DNA of 64,000 nt, from NCBI GenBank assembly GCA_963663945.1, contig OY760687.1:2170001-2234000 (forward strand), given 5' to 3'. The DNA is from Bin87 sp963663945 (lineage in GTDB: Bacteria; Chloroflexota; Dehalococcoidia; Lucifugimonadales; UBA3495). Within the stretch, counting starts at the first letter, position 1. Every line of letters begins with the position of its first letter. A program made the position numbers and the translations under genes. Below are positions 43,091-51,134 of the stretch, in pieces. A model generated the notes under the pieces. The model saw only the letters and a list, made by a program, of their open reading frames with translations. It had not been told where the DNA came from and made no database searches.

Positions 43091-43726
43091 TTGAATCACG
43101 CGCAGCCGATGGTCCTGACCATCGGACATTCCAACCACTCGCCCGAGGTATTCATCAACCTACTGGTCCGCCACGGGGTTGATGAGGTCATCGACGTGCG
43201 GTCGGCCCCGTACAGCCGCTACACGCCCCAGTTCAATTACGAGGGGATCCAACGGATGCTCGAAGACATCGGTATCGGCTACACGTACCTGGGAGGAGAG
43301 TTGGGCGGTCGCCCCGCCGACCGTGCGTGCTATGACGCAGATGGCCGCGTCCAATACGACCGCGTCGCAGCTACGGATACTTTCGATGATGCTTTGCGTC
43401 AGGTCACGCGAGCCGCCGATGAACACCGCCCCGTTCTTCTGTGCACCGAAAAAGAACCCCTGGAGTGCCATCGCACTCTGCTGGTGGCGCGAGCCCTGGC
43501 TGACCGGGAAGTAGCCGTTGCGCACATCCACTCTGATGGGTCGCTTGAGAGTTTCGACGACTCCATAAACCGCCTGCTGGACCTGCACAAGCTGCCCCAG
43601 TACGGCGACATGTTCCGTACCCGGGCCGACGTGGTCGCCGAAGCCCTGACCAGGCAGGCTGGCAAATTCGCCTACGTCACGGCCGACCTGCCGCCCGATA
43701 ATCGAGGATGGGAGGGTTCGCCGTGA
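43091..43726 (+). CDS. DUF488 family protein (long form)
   Basis: 211 residues if started at the TTG at 43091, which has GGAG eight bases upstream; an ATG at 43109 is the alternative. Family motifs are LTIGHSNHSPEVFINLL, VIDVRSAPYSR, YLGGELGGRP and LLCTEKEPLECHRTLL, with conserved Cys and His-Arg near the end. DUF488 proteins have a Rossmann-like fold and unknown activity. The conserved C..CHR motif could bind metal or act as a nucleophile. Its stop overlaps the next gene (GTGA). Confidence 0.85.
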   Translation: MNHAQPMVLTIGHSNHSPEVFINLLVRHGVDEVIDVRSAPYSRYTPQFNYEGIQRMLEDIGIGYTYLGGELGGRPADRACYDADGRVQYDRVAATDTFDDALRQVTRAADEHRPVLLCTEKEPLECHRTLLVARALADREVAVAHIHSDGSLESFDDSINRLLDLHKLPQYGDMFRTRADVVAEALTRQAGKFAYVTADLPPDNRGWEGSP

Positions 43727-44160
43727 AACTCTACACCATCGGCTTTACACGCAAGTCCGCAGCCCAGTTCTTCGGGCTGCTTCGCGAATCGGGCGCCAAG
43801 CGTGTGGTCGATATTCGCCTGCGCAACACTTCCGGCCTGGCCGGCTGGTCCAAGAAGAGCGACCTGCCGTGGTTCCTGCAGGAACTCTGCGACATGGACT
43901 ACGTCCATCTCCCCCGCCTGTCGCCCACGGATGCCCTGCTGGACGGCTACCGTAAACGCGACATATCGTGGGATGAATACCAACCGATATACCACTCAAT
44001 CATCGAACGCCGGCTCGTCCGGGCCGCCATTCCGCAGGATATAATCGCCGACAGTTGCCTGTTGTGCAGCGAGGACCAGCCCGAACGGTGCCACCGCCGC
44101 CTCTTGGCTGAGCATTTTCAACAGCACTGGGGCGACGTCGAGATCATCCATTTGACATAA
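43723..44160 (+). CDS. DUF488 family protein (short form)
   Basis: 145 residues. The GTG at 43723 is chosen because GGGAGGG lies six bases upstream and the codon overlaps the previous stop. Motifs are LYTIGFTRKSAAQFF, VVDIRLRNTSG, WFLQEL and LLCSEDQPERCHRRLLAEHF. It is diverged from the long form upstream, so the two may form a heterodimer. It is followed 11 bases later by the phosphotriesterase homologue. Confidence 0.85.
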   Translation: MKLYTIGFTRKSAAQFFGLLRESGAKRVVDIRLRNTSGLAGWSKKSDLPWFLQELCDMDYVHLPRLSPTDALLDGYRKRDISWDEYQPIYHSIIERRLVRAAIPQDIIADSCLLCSEDQPERCHRRLLAEHFQQHWGDVEIIHLT

Positions 44161-44171
44161 GGAGGCACCGG

Positions 44172-45122
44172 ATGTCGCAGGTCAACACTGTCCTTGGTCC
44201 CATCGACTCCTCCGAGTTGGGTTTCACCCTCAGCCACGAGCACATTACCCTGGGCGCGGCCGGCGCGGCCGCTACCTACCCCGGCTTCCAGGACCGCCAG
44301 GCCATCGCCGACGCGGCCACAGCGGCGCTGACGGAAGCCTACGACGATGGCGTCCGCAGCATCATCGACGTCACCACCTTCGACCTCGGCCGCGACGTCG
44401 CCATGATGCAGGAGGTGAGCCGCCGCTCCGGTGTCCATGCCATCCCCTGCACGGGCAATCACCTGGCCGTGCCCCGCATCTTCTGGGGCGCGCCCGTGGA
44501 CCGCGTCGCCGCCCTGTTCATCAAGGAGATCGAGGAGGGCATAGAGGACAGTGGCGTCAAAGCTGGCATCATCAAGGTGGCCAGCGACCGCGGTGGCATC
44601 ACCGACAACGAGGAGATCATCCTGCGCGCCGCCGCCCGCGCCTGCAATGCCACCGGCACCCGCATCAGCACCCACACCTGGTCGCCTGATCGCGTCGGCG
44701 AGGAGCAGGTGCGCATCCTGAAGGAAGAGGGCGTCGACCTCAACCGCGTGTACATCGGCCACAGCAACGACGACACCGACGTCAGTTACCTGATCGGTCT
44801 CCTCGAGGAAGGCGTCTGGCTCGGCCTGGACCGTTATCCCGGCGGGCGCACTCCCGAGACTCCCAGGTGGGAGACGCGTACCGAAGTGGTCAAGCAACTC
44901 GTCGACGCCGGATGGGCCAATCGCCTGATGCTGTCGCACGACCATTCCACGCCGGTGGTCCAGCCCTCCGAGGAACTGCGGCGGGAACGGGAAGAGTTCA
45001 ACCCGGACGGTTACCTCTTCATCACCCGCAACGTGCTGCCCCGTCTCATCGAATTGGGGGCCACGGACGCCGACGTACAGGCCATGATGGTCGACAACCC
45101 TCGCCGTTTCTTCGAAGACTGA
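44172..45122 (+). CDS. Phosphotriesterase-family amidohydrolase
   Basis: 316 residues with AAGGAGG upstream. Metal ligands are all visible: H22 and H24 (SHEH), the carbamylated-Lys candidate K135 (GIIKVAS), H168 (STHTW), H197 (IGHSND) and D257 (LSHDHS). The binuclear metal centre hydrolyses phosphotriesters or, in many homologues, lactones. The natural substrate is probably a lactone; this is inference. It is followed 26 bases later by an LLM oxidoreductase and then an S9 peptidase, possibly one operon. Confidence 0.92.
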   Translation: MSQVNTVLGPIDSSELGFTLSHEHITLGAAGAAATYPGFQDRQAIADAATAALTEAYDDGVRSIIDVTTFDLGRDVAMMQEVSRRSGVHAIPCTGNHLAVPRIFWGAPVDRVAALFIKEIEEGIEDSGVKAGIIKVASDRGGITDNEEIILRAAARACNATGTRISTHTWSPDRVGEEQVRILKEEGVDLNRVYIGHSNDDTDVSYLIGLLEEGVWLGLDRYPGGRTPETPRWETRTEVVKQLVDAGWANRLMLSHDHSTPVVQPSEELRREREEFNPDGYLFITRNVLPRLIELGATDADVQAMMVDNPRRFFED

Positions 45123-45148
45123 ACGCGACGCCCCCCACGAGGTTCGCC

Positions 45149-46027
45149 ATGAACATCGGCTTCTCCCTTTCCAACAACCAGGGTCTCACCAACGTCCAGG
45201 ACGTGGTGAGCGTCGCGGCGCGCGCGGAGGAACTCGGCTTCGACTCCGTATGGGCCAGTGACCATGTGTTCAACGTCAGTTACGTGTACGAACGGCTCGG
45301 GAACCGGCCCTACTACGACCCCCTCACGATCCTGACGTTTGCCGCTGCTCAGACCCAACGAGTCATCCTGGGCACCAGCGTCCTGGTGCTGCCCTACCAC
45401 AATCCCATGCGGCTAGCGAAACAGGCAGCCACGCTGGACCAGTTGTCGGGCGGCCGGGTTGCCCTGGGCGTCGGCGTAGGCGTGATTGATACCGAGATCG
45501 AGGCAATGGGCGTTCCCTTCGCGGAGCGCGGCCCCTACACCGACGAATCGATCGCGATCATGAAGACCCTGTGGTGCGACGACGACCCGAGCCACGATGG
45601 CCGCTTCTTCCAGTTTTCTGGTATGGCCTTCTCGCCTCGCCCGGTCCGTCCCGAAGGCATTCCCCTCATCATCGGCGGAACCAGCCGCGCCGCCATCCGC
45701 CGCGCTGCCCGCCACGGCGACGGTTGGCATCCCACGGCGATGCAACCGGAGGACCTGGCCCAGGGGATGCGCTACCTGCACGAGCAGGCGGAGCGCGCCG
45801 AACGAGATCCAGCCTCGATCCCCGTTTCGGTCAGCGTGCCGTTGCAAGGAGGCCGACCGGGACGTTTTGCCCTGGGCACGGAGCCCGACGAGATGCGAGC
45901 CAACGCCCAGGCTTTCGCCGATATTGGAGTTTCGCGCATCGTGGTGTCGCCGTATTCCGGCGACCCTGAGGTCGTGTTCCCGGCCATGGAGGCAGTGGCC
46001 GCCGAGGTCATGCCTGCCGTCGCCTGA
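45149..46027 (+). CDS. F420-type luciferase-like (LLM class) oxidoreductase
   Basis: 292 residues. The ATG at 45149 is chosen because GAGG lies six bases upstream and MNIGFSLSN starts the first barrel strand; the longer open frame overlaps the phosphotriesterase gene. Motifs are AARAEELGFDSVWASDHVF, LPYHNPMRLAKQAATLDQLSGGRVALGVGVG and IPLIIGGTSRAAIRRAARHGDGWH, which is the TIGR03619-like F420-dependent class. Neighbours are the phosphotriesterase and the S9 peptidase. Confidence 0.9.
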   Translation: MNIGFSLSNNQGLTNVQDVVSVAARAEELGFDSVWASDHVFNVSYVYERLGNRPYYDPLTILTFAAAQTQRVILGTSVLVLPYHNPMRLAKQAATLDQLSGGRVALGVGVGVIDTEIEAMGVPFAERGPYTDESIAIMKTLWCDDDPSHDGRFFQFSGMAFSPRPVRPEGIPLIIGGTSRAAIRRAARHGDGWHPTAMQPEDLAQGMRYLHEQAERAERDPASIPVSVSVPLQGGRPGRFALGTEPDEMRANAQAFADIGVSRIVVSPYSGDPEVVFPAMEAVAAEVMPAVA

Positions 46028-46069
46028 TCCACGACTCCCGTTGCCGGCCGAGAAAATCGGAGACCCACC

Positions 46070-48013
46070 GTGACCAGCCCAGCTTCTCCAACCACCGCTC
46101 CGTACGGTTCCTGGCGCTCGCCGATCACCGCCGACGCCATCGTCGCCGAGTCCATCGGCATCAGCAGCGTGTCGATCGACGGCGAAGCCATCCTCTGGAC
46201 CGAATCCCGTCCATCGGAAGGCGGACGCTACGTCATAGTCCGCATGGAACCCGACGGTACGATCTCCGACGTCAACCCGCCGCCATTCAACGCCCGCACC
46301 CGGGTCCACGAATACGGCGGCGGCGCCTGGCTCGCTGATGCCGGCACGGTGTGGTTCTCGAACTTCGACGACCAGCGCATCTATCGCGTCGACTCGGAAA
46401 GTGCGCCGGAACCCGTCACGCCGGAATCTCCGCTGCGCTACGCCGACGCCGTGCTCGACCGCTCCCGCAACCGGCTCATCTGCGTTCGGGAAGACCATTC
46501 CGATCCCGACAACATCGTCAACGCGATAGCCGCCGTTCCTACCGATGGCTACGGCGAGCAAACCGTCCTGTTCTCGGGATGGGATTTCGTGTCCTCACCC
46601 CGATTGAGCCCCGATGGATCGACGCTGGCGTGGCTGTCATGGAACCACCCCAACATGCCCTGGGACGGCACGCACCTGTGGACCGCTAAAGTACTCGACA
46701 ACGGCACCCTCGGCGAAACCACTTCGGTGGCTGGTGGCGAAACGGTTTCCGTGTGCCAGCCCGAATGGTCGCCGGACGGCGCGCTGCACTTCGTCGCTGA
46801 TCAATCGGGTTGGTGGAACCTGTACCGCTTGGGCGACGACGGTCCCGAAGCGCTGTATCCGGACGACGCGGAGTGCGCCCGGCCGCAATGGGTGTTTGGC
46901 GCCTGCGCCTACGCTTTCGCCGGCAACGGCGACATCGTCTGTGCCGTCAACCGCCGCGGATCCTGGTCGCTGAACGTGCTGAACCCGGGCGCCAAGACAT
47001 TGACGCCGCTCAACGTCCCAGCTGGCGAAATGGGGCGGGGAGATTTGGCGGTGTCAGGCATCACCGCCGCCGTCATCGCCGGCGACCCGCGCCGGCCGAT
47101 GTCCCTGATACGGGTCAACCTCCGGAACGGCGAATGGGACACGGTGCGCCAATCCTCCTCCATCGACATGCCTTCGGACTACATATCTCCGGCCCAGACC
47201 ATCGAATTCCCGTCCACAGACGGCCGGCCGGCTTATGCTCTGTACTATGCTCCTCGCAACGCCGAATATGTTGCGCCTGACGGCACGCTGCCACCGCTGC
47301 TAACGTTGAGCCACGGTGGCCCCACCGCCGCTGCGTCTGGAGCGCTGGACCTGTCCATCCAATACTGGACCACCCGCGGATTCGCCGTGGTGGACGTCGA
47401 TTACGGCGGCAGCGTCGGATACGGCCGCGCCTACCGTCAGTTGCTCAATGGCAACTGGGGCATTGTTGACGTGGACGATTGCGCCAACGCCGCACTGCAC
47501 CTTGTCCACCAACACCTCGCCGACGGCAATCGGTTGGCAATTCGGGGCGGCAGCGCGGGCGGGTATACAACCCTGGCCGCGCTGGCATTTCGCAACGTGT
47601 TTGCCGCCGGCGCCAGCTATTACGGCGTATCCGACCTCACCGCCCTGGCCGAGGATACCCATAAGTTCGAGTCGCGATACCTGGACCGATTGGTCGCGCC
47701 CTACCCTGAGGGCGCAGAAACCTATCGAAGCCGCTCACCCATCAGCCACACCGAAGGATTGTCGTGTCCGATCATCCTCTTCCAGGGTCTGGAGGATCGC
47801 ATCGTGCCACCCAATCAGGCCGAGATGATGTATGACGCGGTGCGCTCCAAGGGTATCCCCTGCGTGTATCTGCCCTTCGAAGGAGAGCAGCACGGCTTCC
47901 GCCGCGCCGAAAATATCAAGCGCGCGCTGGAAGCCGAGCTTTACTTCTATTCCCGCGTGTTCGGGTTCGATCTGCCCGACCCGGTCGAGCCGGTACAGAT
48001 CGAGAACCTGTAG
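46070..48013 (+). CDS. S9 family serine peptidase (acylaminoacyl peptidase-like)
   Basis: 647 residues from a GTG with GGAG seven bases upstream. The N-terminal two thirds form a beta-propeller (repeated SPDGS/WSPDG turns). The C-terminal hydrolase domain carries S495 in GGSAGGY, D576 in EDRIVPP and H608 in EQHGF. No signal peptide is visible, so it is probably cytoplasmic. Such S9C enzymes cleave small peptides or acylated amino acids. It converges with the iron alcohol dehydrogenase gene nine bases away. Confidence 0.94.
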   Translation: MTSPASPTTAPYGSWRSPITADAIVAESIGISSVSIDGEAILWTESRPSEGGRYVIVRMEPDGTISDVNPPPFNARTRVHEYGGGAWLADAGTVWFSNFDDQRIYRVDSESAPEPVTPESPLRYADAVLDRSRNRLICVREDHSDPDNIVNAIAAVPTDGYGEQTVLFSGWDFVSSPRLSPDGSTLAWLSWNHPNMPWDGTHLWTAKVLDNGTLGETTSVAGGETVSVCQPEWSPDGALHFVADQSGWWNLYRLGDDGPEALYPDDAECARPQWVFGACAYAFAGNGDIVCAVNRRGSWSLNVLNPGAKTLTPLNVPAGEMGRGDLAVSGITAAVIAGDPRRPMSLIRVNLRNGEWDTVRQSSSIDMPSDYISPAQTIEFPSTDGRPAYALYYAPRNAEYVAPDGTLPPLLTLSHGGPTAAASGALDLSIQYWTTRGFAVVDVDYGGSVGYGRAYRQLLNGNWGIVDVDDCANAALHLVHQHLADGNRLAIRGGSAGGYTTLAALAFRNVFAAGASYYGVSDLTALAEDTHKFESRYLDRLVAPYPEGAETYRSRSPISHTEGLSCPIILFQGLEDRIVPPNQAEMMYDAVRSKGIPCVYLPFEGEQHGFRRAENIKRALEAELYFYSRVFGFDLPDPVEPVQIENL

Positions 48014-48022
48014 CCGTCAGGG

Positions 48023-49207
48023 TCAGTACGCCGCCCGCAGCACTTCCATAATGGGCCCGGCATCCACCACCTGCTTGGGGTTGGTGCTCAGGCTGCGGTC
48101 CTGCAATGTGGCGGTGGCAATGTACTCCAGCCCGTCCTCAGGCACTCCCACTTCGCGGAGCGTGCGAGGCAATTCCAGCTCGCGACACAGCCCATCCACC
48201 GCGTCTGCGGCCGCCAACCCGGCCTCTTCGTCGGTCATGGTAGAACTGGCGACGCCGATAGCCTCGGCGATCAGCCGCTGTCGGTCGGCGCACGCGTCCA
48301 GGTTGTAGCGCATGCTGTGCGGTAGCAGAATGGCGTTGGCCTCGCCGTGAGGCACGTCATACAGCCCGCCCACGTGGTGGCAGGTGGCAGTGTTCAGTCC
48401 CAGACCGCCGAAGGACGCCAGCGACGCCATGGCGCAGGCGGTCTTGGTGGCAAGCAGCGTGTCGATGTCCCCATCCTTGCAGCGGGGCAGGTTCTCGAAC
48501 AGCAGGCGAATTGCGTGGAGGGCCATGCCGTCGCCGATGGGGTTGTGTCCGGTGGAATACACGGTTTCGATGGCGATGCGCAATTGACCGATGGCGGTGG
48601 ACACGAGGATCCGCAGCGGCGTGGTCGCCAGCGCCTGCCCGTCGATGACCACCGTGCGGTGAGTCACGCCGTCCCCGGCGATGCTGAGCTTGCGCCCCTG
48701 CTCGTGATCGGTGATGCCGCCGCCGCCCCGGCTGAACTCGGCGCATCCCATCGTTGTGGGCACGCTGACAATGGGAAGCTTGGGCGACGGAGTGGGCGGA
48801 ACGGTGATGTTGTCCGGGGGCCGGAAGATGATGGCGTAATCGCGAATGTCTCCGCCCTCGGCGAGCAGAACGGCCATGGCTTTGGTGGTGTCGTGGGTGC
48901 TGCCCCCGCCGACGCTGATGAAGATGTCCGGCTGCGTTTCCTGGGCCATCGCCACGCCGGCCTCAACGGTTTCCACCGGCGAGTGAGGCGCGACGCCCGA
49001 ATACGTGCCGACGTATCGCGAACCCAGGGCTTCCTGAACCCGGGGAACCACGTCGCACGCGCTGAGGATCGTGGGGCCACACGTAATCATCGCCCGGCTG
49101 GCGCCCAGACCGTCCACGGTGGCGGCCAGGTCATCTATCGCCCTCTCCCGGCAATTGATGTCCTGGTGCAGAGGGTCGTATCGATATCGCAATGTGCTGG
49201 TGGTCAT
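48023..49207 (-). CDS. Iron-containing alcohol dehydrogenase / maleylacetate reductase-like
   Basis: 394 residues. The ATG at 49207 is chosen because AGGAGA lies upstream; the long open frame runs back into the DinB gene in another frame. Motifs are GGGSTHDTTKAMAVL (NAD binding), PTTMGCAEFS and the metal-binding region TCHHVGGLYDVPHGEANAILLPH with the conserved His residues. The family reduces aldehydes or maleylacetate with NAD(P)H. A hairpin 28 bases upstream separates it from the DinB operon, so it may be expressed by read-through or its own promoter. Confidence 0.9.
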   Translation of the reverse strand: MTTSTLRYRYDPLHQDINCRERAIDDLAATVDGLGASRAMITCGPTILSACDVVPRVQEALGSRYVGTYSGVAPHSPVETVEAGVAMAQETQPDIFISVGGGSTHDTTKAMAVLLAEGGDIRDYAIIFRPPDNITVPPTPSPKLPIVSVPTTMGCAEFSRGGGGITDHEQGRKLSIAGDGVTHRTVVIDGQALATTPLRILVSTAIGQLRIAIETVYSTGHNPIGDGMALHAIRLLFENLPRCKDGDIDTLLATKTACAMASLASFGGLGLNTATCHHVGGLYDVPHGEANAILLPHSMRYNLDACADRQRLIAEAIGVASSTMTDEEAGLAAADAVDGLCRELELPRTLREVGVPEDGLEYIATATLQDRSLSTNPKQVVDAGPIMEVLRAAY

Positions 49208-49234
49208 GGTTGTGTCTCTCCTGAATAAGCAAAG

Positions 49235-49260
49235 CGGGGGCGAATGTGCATCCGCCCCCG
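49235..49260 (-). terminator. Hairpin between DinB and the alcohol dehydrogenase gene
   Basis: CGGGGGCG (49235-49242) pairs with CGCCCCCG (49253-49260), extended by two inner pairs after a mismatch. On the minus strand it is followed by CTTTGCTTATT, which is only partly T-rich. It may terminate or attenuate transcription. Confidence 0.55.
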
Positions 49261-49281
49261 ACTTGTTCGGCGTGGGTTTCG

Positions 49282-49800
49282 TTACTGGTTCAATCCTCGC
49301 TGCATTCCTCGGAGGTATCCGGCCTGCCCACCGTGCTGGTTCACTTCCCAGATGAGCAGCCGGAACATATCCGCCACGGCCATGCTCTCTCCGCGCCGGT
49401 TCGTCATCTGGGTGTTCACCAGCGAATCGTCGTCGTGACCGTCGAGGAACTCCAGCAGGTTGTTTCGCGCGGCGTCGGCATACTCCATCAGGAGCGCCTT
49501 GCCGGGACACGGCCAGCCGGTGAGGTCTTCCACCGAGTAGCCGAACCCCACGTTCATCGGTTCCGGTTCGAAGCCGAGCCGCTGCGCCCACTCGCGCTCG
49601 TAGAGTTGCTGCTCCTGCTTTGCCAGCGACTGCACCCACATATCGAGGGCGCGTCCGTAGTGCCACACGATGAAACCGATGGAGTGGCACTGCTCGTTCG
49701 GGGTGAACTCGATTTCCTCCTGGGTCAGCCCGTCCACGTACCGGACCAGCCAATCCCAGTTGGCGTCGAACGATTCCTTGATGAATTCCTTCAATGCCAT
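49282..49800 (-). CDS. DinB-fold protein
   Basis: 172 residues. The ATG at 49800 is chosen because GAGG lies five bases upstream. The protein is a four-helix bundle with H47 in FIVWHYGRALD and H156 in VNQHGGQAGYLRG. The third metal His of DinB proteins (HExxH) reads W151 here, so metal binding may be altered. DinB-like proteins include thiol S-transferases. It is 16 bases after the DUF4926-crotonase gene and is the last gene of that operon. Confidence 0.88.
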   Translation of the reverse strand: MALKEFIKESFDANWDWLVRYVDGLTQEEIEFTPNEQCHSIGFIVWHYGRALDMWVQSLAKQEQQLYEREWAQRLGFEPEPMNVGFGYSVEDLTGWPCPGKALLMEYADAARNNLLEFLDGHDDDSLVNTQMTNRRGESMAVADMFRLLIWEVNQHGGQAGYLRGMQRGLNQ

Positions 49801-49816
49801 AGTTGCCTCGGTGACC

Positions 49817-50791
49817 TCAGGTCGTCCAGACCGGTTGCCGCTTTTCCAGAAACGCCGAGATGCCCTCTTTCGCGTCATCTGCAAGGAGGTTGTCCACCAT
49901 GACCTTGCTGGCGAACTGGTAGGCGGACGGACGGTCCATTTCGATCTGCTGGTAGAACGCGGCCTTGCCCAGAGCCAGCGTATGCGCACTGGCGGAAGCA
50001 ATCTGGCGCGCCAGCTCATCGACCTGCTCCTCGAGCTCGTCCGGCGGCGCAATCCGGCTGATCAGGCCAAATTCCAGCGCCTCTTGCGCTGAAATCGGGC
50101 GGCCGGTGAGCAGCATTTCCATCGCCTTCTTCGGCATGACCGAGCGCGCCACCGCGACGCCCGGCGTGGTGCAGAACAAGCCGATCTGCACGCCCGGCGT
50201 GGCGAATGCCGCGTTGTCTGCCGCTACGGCGATGTCGCAGGTAGCCACCAACTGGCAGCCCGCGGCCGTGGCCAGACCCTGAACTTGAGCAATCACGGGC
50301 TTCGGCAACAGCCGGATGGCTTCCATCACCCGTGTGCAGGCTTCGAAAACGGCAGTGTATCCGCCCTCGTCGCCGTTCACCAACTCATTCAGGTCGTGAC
50401 CGGAACTGAATACCGGACCCTCAGATCGGATGACCACGACCCGGGCGTCAGGGTCTTTTCCAATCCAATCCAGCCATTCTTCCAACGCCGCCAAGGTACG
50501 CGCTGAGAGGGCATTACGGCGTTTCGGGTTGTTGAGGGTAAGGACGGCGATGCCGTCGGTGGCGTAGTTATAGTCAACCGTCAGCGGTTCAACCTCGTCG
50601 GGTCGGGCCGATCGGACTTGATCGTTCTCTACGGCAGCAACGGCAACGGTGTTGCCGGCCGGGGAGAAGAACTCGACGATGTATGCCTCGTCAGGCGCAT
50701 GAACATGCACTACCGTGCCAACTTCACCGGCTTTGAGGCGATGTTCGGGCAGGTCTGCTGTCAGCGTAACCAGGTCAAGTTCACGAATCAT
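49817..50791 (-). CDS. DUF4926 domain fused to ECHDC3-like enoyl-CoA hydratase/isomerase family protein
   Basis: 324 residues. Residues 1-62 (ELDLVTLTADLPEHRLKAGE, VGTVVHVH, YIVEFFSPAGNTVAV) match DUF4926, normally a small stand-alone protein. Residues 72-324 are a complete crotonase: LTLNNPKRRNALS, oxyanion segments FSSGHDL (128-134) and GLATAAGCQL (172-181), ATPGVQIGLFCTTP and MEMLLTG. The two Glu of classical hydratases are absent (Q180, V201), as in ECHDC3-type proteins. There is no ATG, GTG or TTG at the crotonase boundary, so the fusion is real unless there is a sequence error. It starts two bases after the DUF6883 stop codon. The Shine-Dalgarno GGGAG is inside the upstream gene. Confidence 0.88.
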   Translation of the reverse strand: MIRELDLVTLTADLPEHRLKAGEVGTVVHVHAPDEAYIVEFFSPAGNTVAVAAVENDQVRSARPDEVEPLTVDYNYATDGIAVLTLNNPKRRNALSARTLAALEEWLDWIGKDPDARVVVIRSEGPVFSSGHDLNELVNGDEGGYTAVFEACTRVMEAIRLLPKPVIAQVQGLATAAGCQLVATCDIAVAADNAAFATPGVQIGLFCTTPGVAVARSVMPKKAMEMLLTGRPISAQEALEFGLISRIAPPDELEEQVDELARQIASASAHTLALGKAAFYQQIEMDRPSAYQFASKVMVDNLLADDAKEGISAFLEKRQPVWTT

Positions 50792-50793
50792 GT

Positions 50794-51132
50794 CTATCTC
50801 CCAAGCGGGTAAGCGGTAACGAACCGAGGCGTATCCTCGCCGTATCTAATTATCCAAGCGGTTCTAATCCTCGGGTTACGTCCATCCGGCGTTTCAATAG
50901 CACCGTGGATGACATACATCGGACCATATCGAGTTTCATCGACGGCAACAACTTTATGGTTTGTTACATGGGCCAGTAGCACCTGTTCCAAAATCCGCCA
51001 CCGGGTTCGGTTGAAGCCGAACCTGAGCAAGAATCTGGATTTGGTGCCGCCTTTAGGATGGGTGTCCGCCAGCAAATAGCCCAGTATTTTATCCGGTGGG
51101 ACATAAGCGTTTTCCGCGTTAGGCAGTATCAC
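50794..51132 (-). CDS. DUF6883 family protein (toxin-like partner of DUF4926)
   Basis: 112 residues from a GTG at 51132, two bases after the acyl-CoA dehydrogenase stop codon. The longer open frame upstream overlaps that gene and is rejected. The sequence VILPNAENAYVPPDKILGYLL, then TKSRFLLRFGFNRTRWRILEQVLL, then YVIHGAIETPDG and RTAWIIRYGE ending FVTAYPLGR is the DUF6883 pattern. This family is commonly encoded beside DUF4926, as a putative toxin-antitoxin pair. Here it is squeezed between two metabolic genes with two-base gaps on each side. Confidence 0.85.
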   Translation of the reverse strand: MILPNAENAYVPPDKILGYLLADTHPKGGTKSRFLLRFGFNRTRWRILEQVLLAHVTNHKVVAVDETRYGPMYVIHGAIETPDGRNPRIRTAWIIRYGEDTPRFVTAYPLGR

Positions 51133-51134
51133 TC

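Noticed and set aside
44867..45148. N-terminal extension of the LLM protein into the phosphotriesterase gene
   Set aside because: The ATG at 45149 has a ribosome site and the right N-terminus; the extension is an out-of-frame overlap with a conserved gene.
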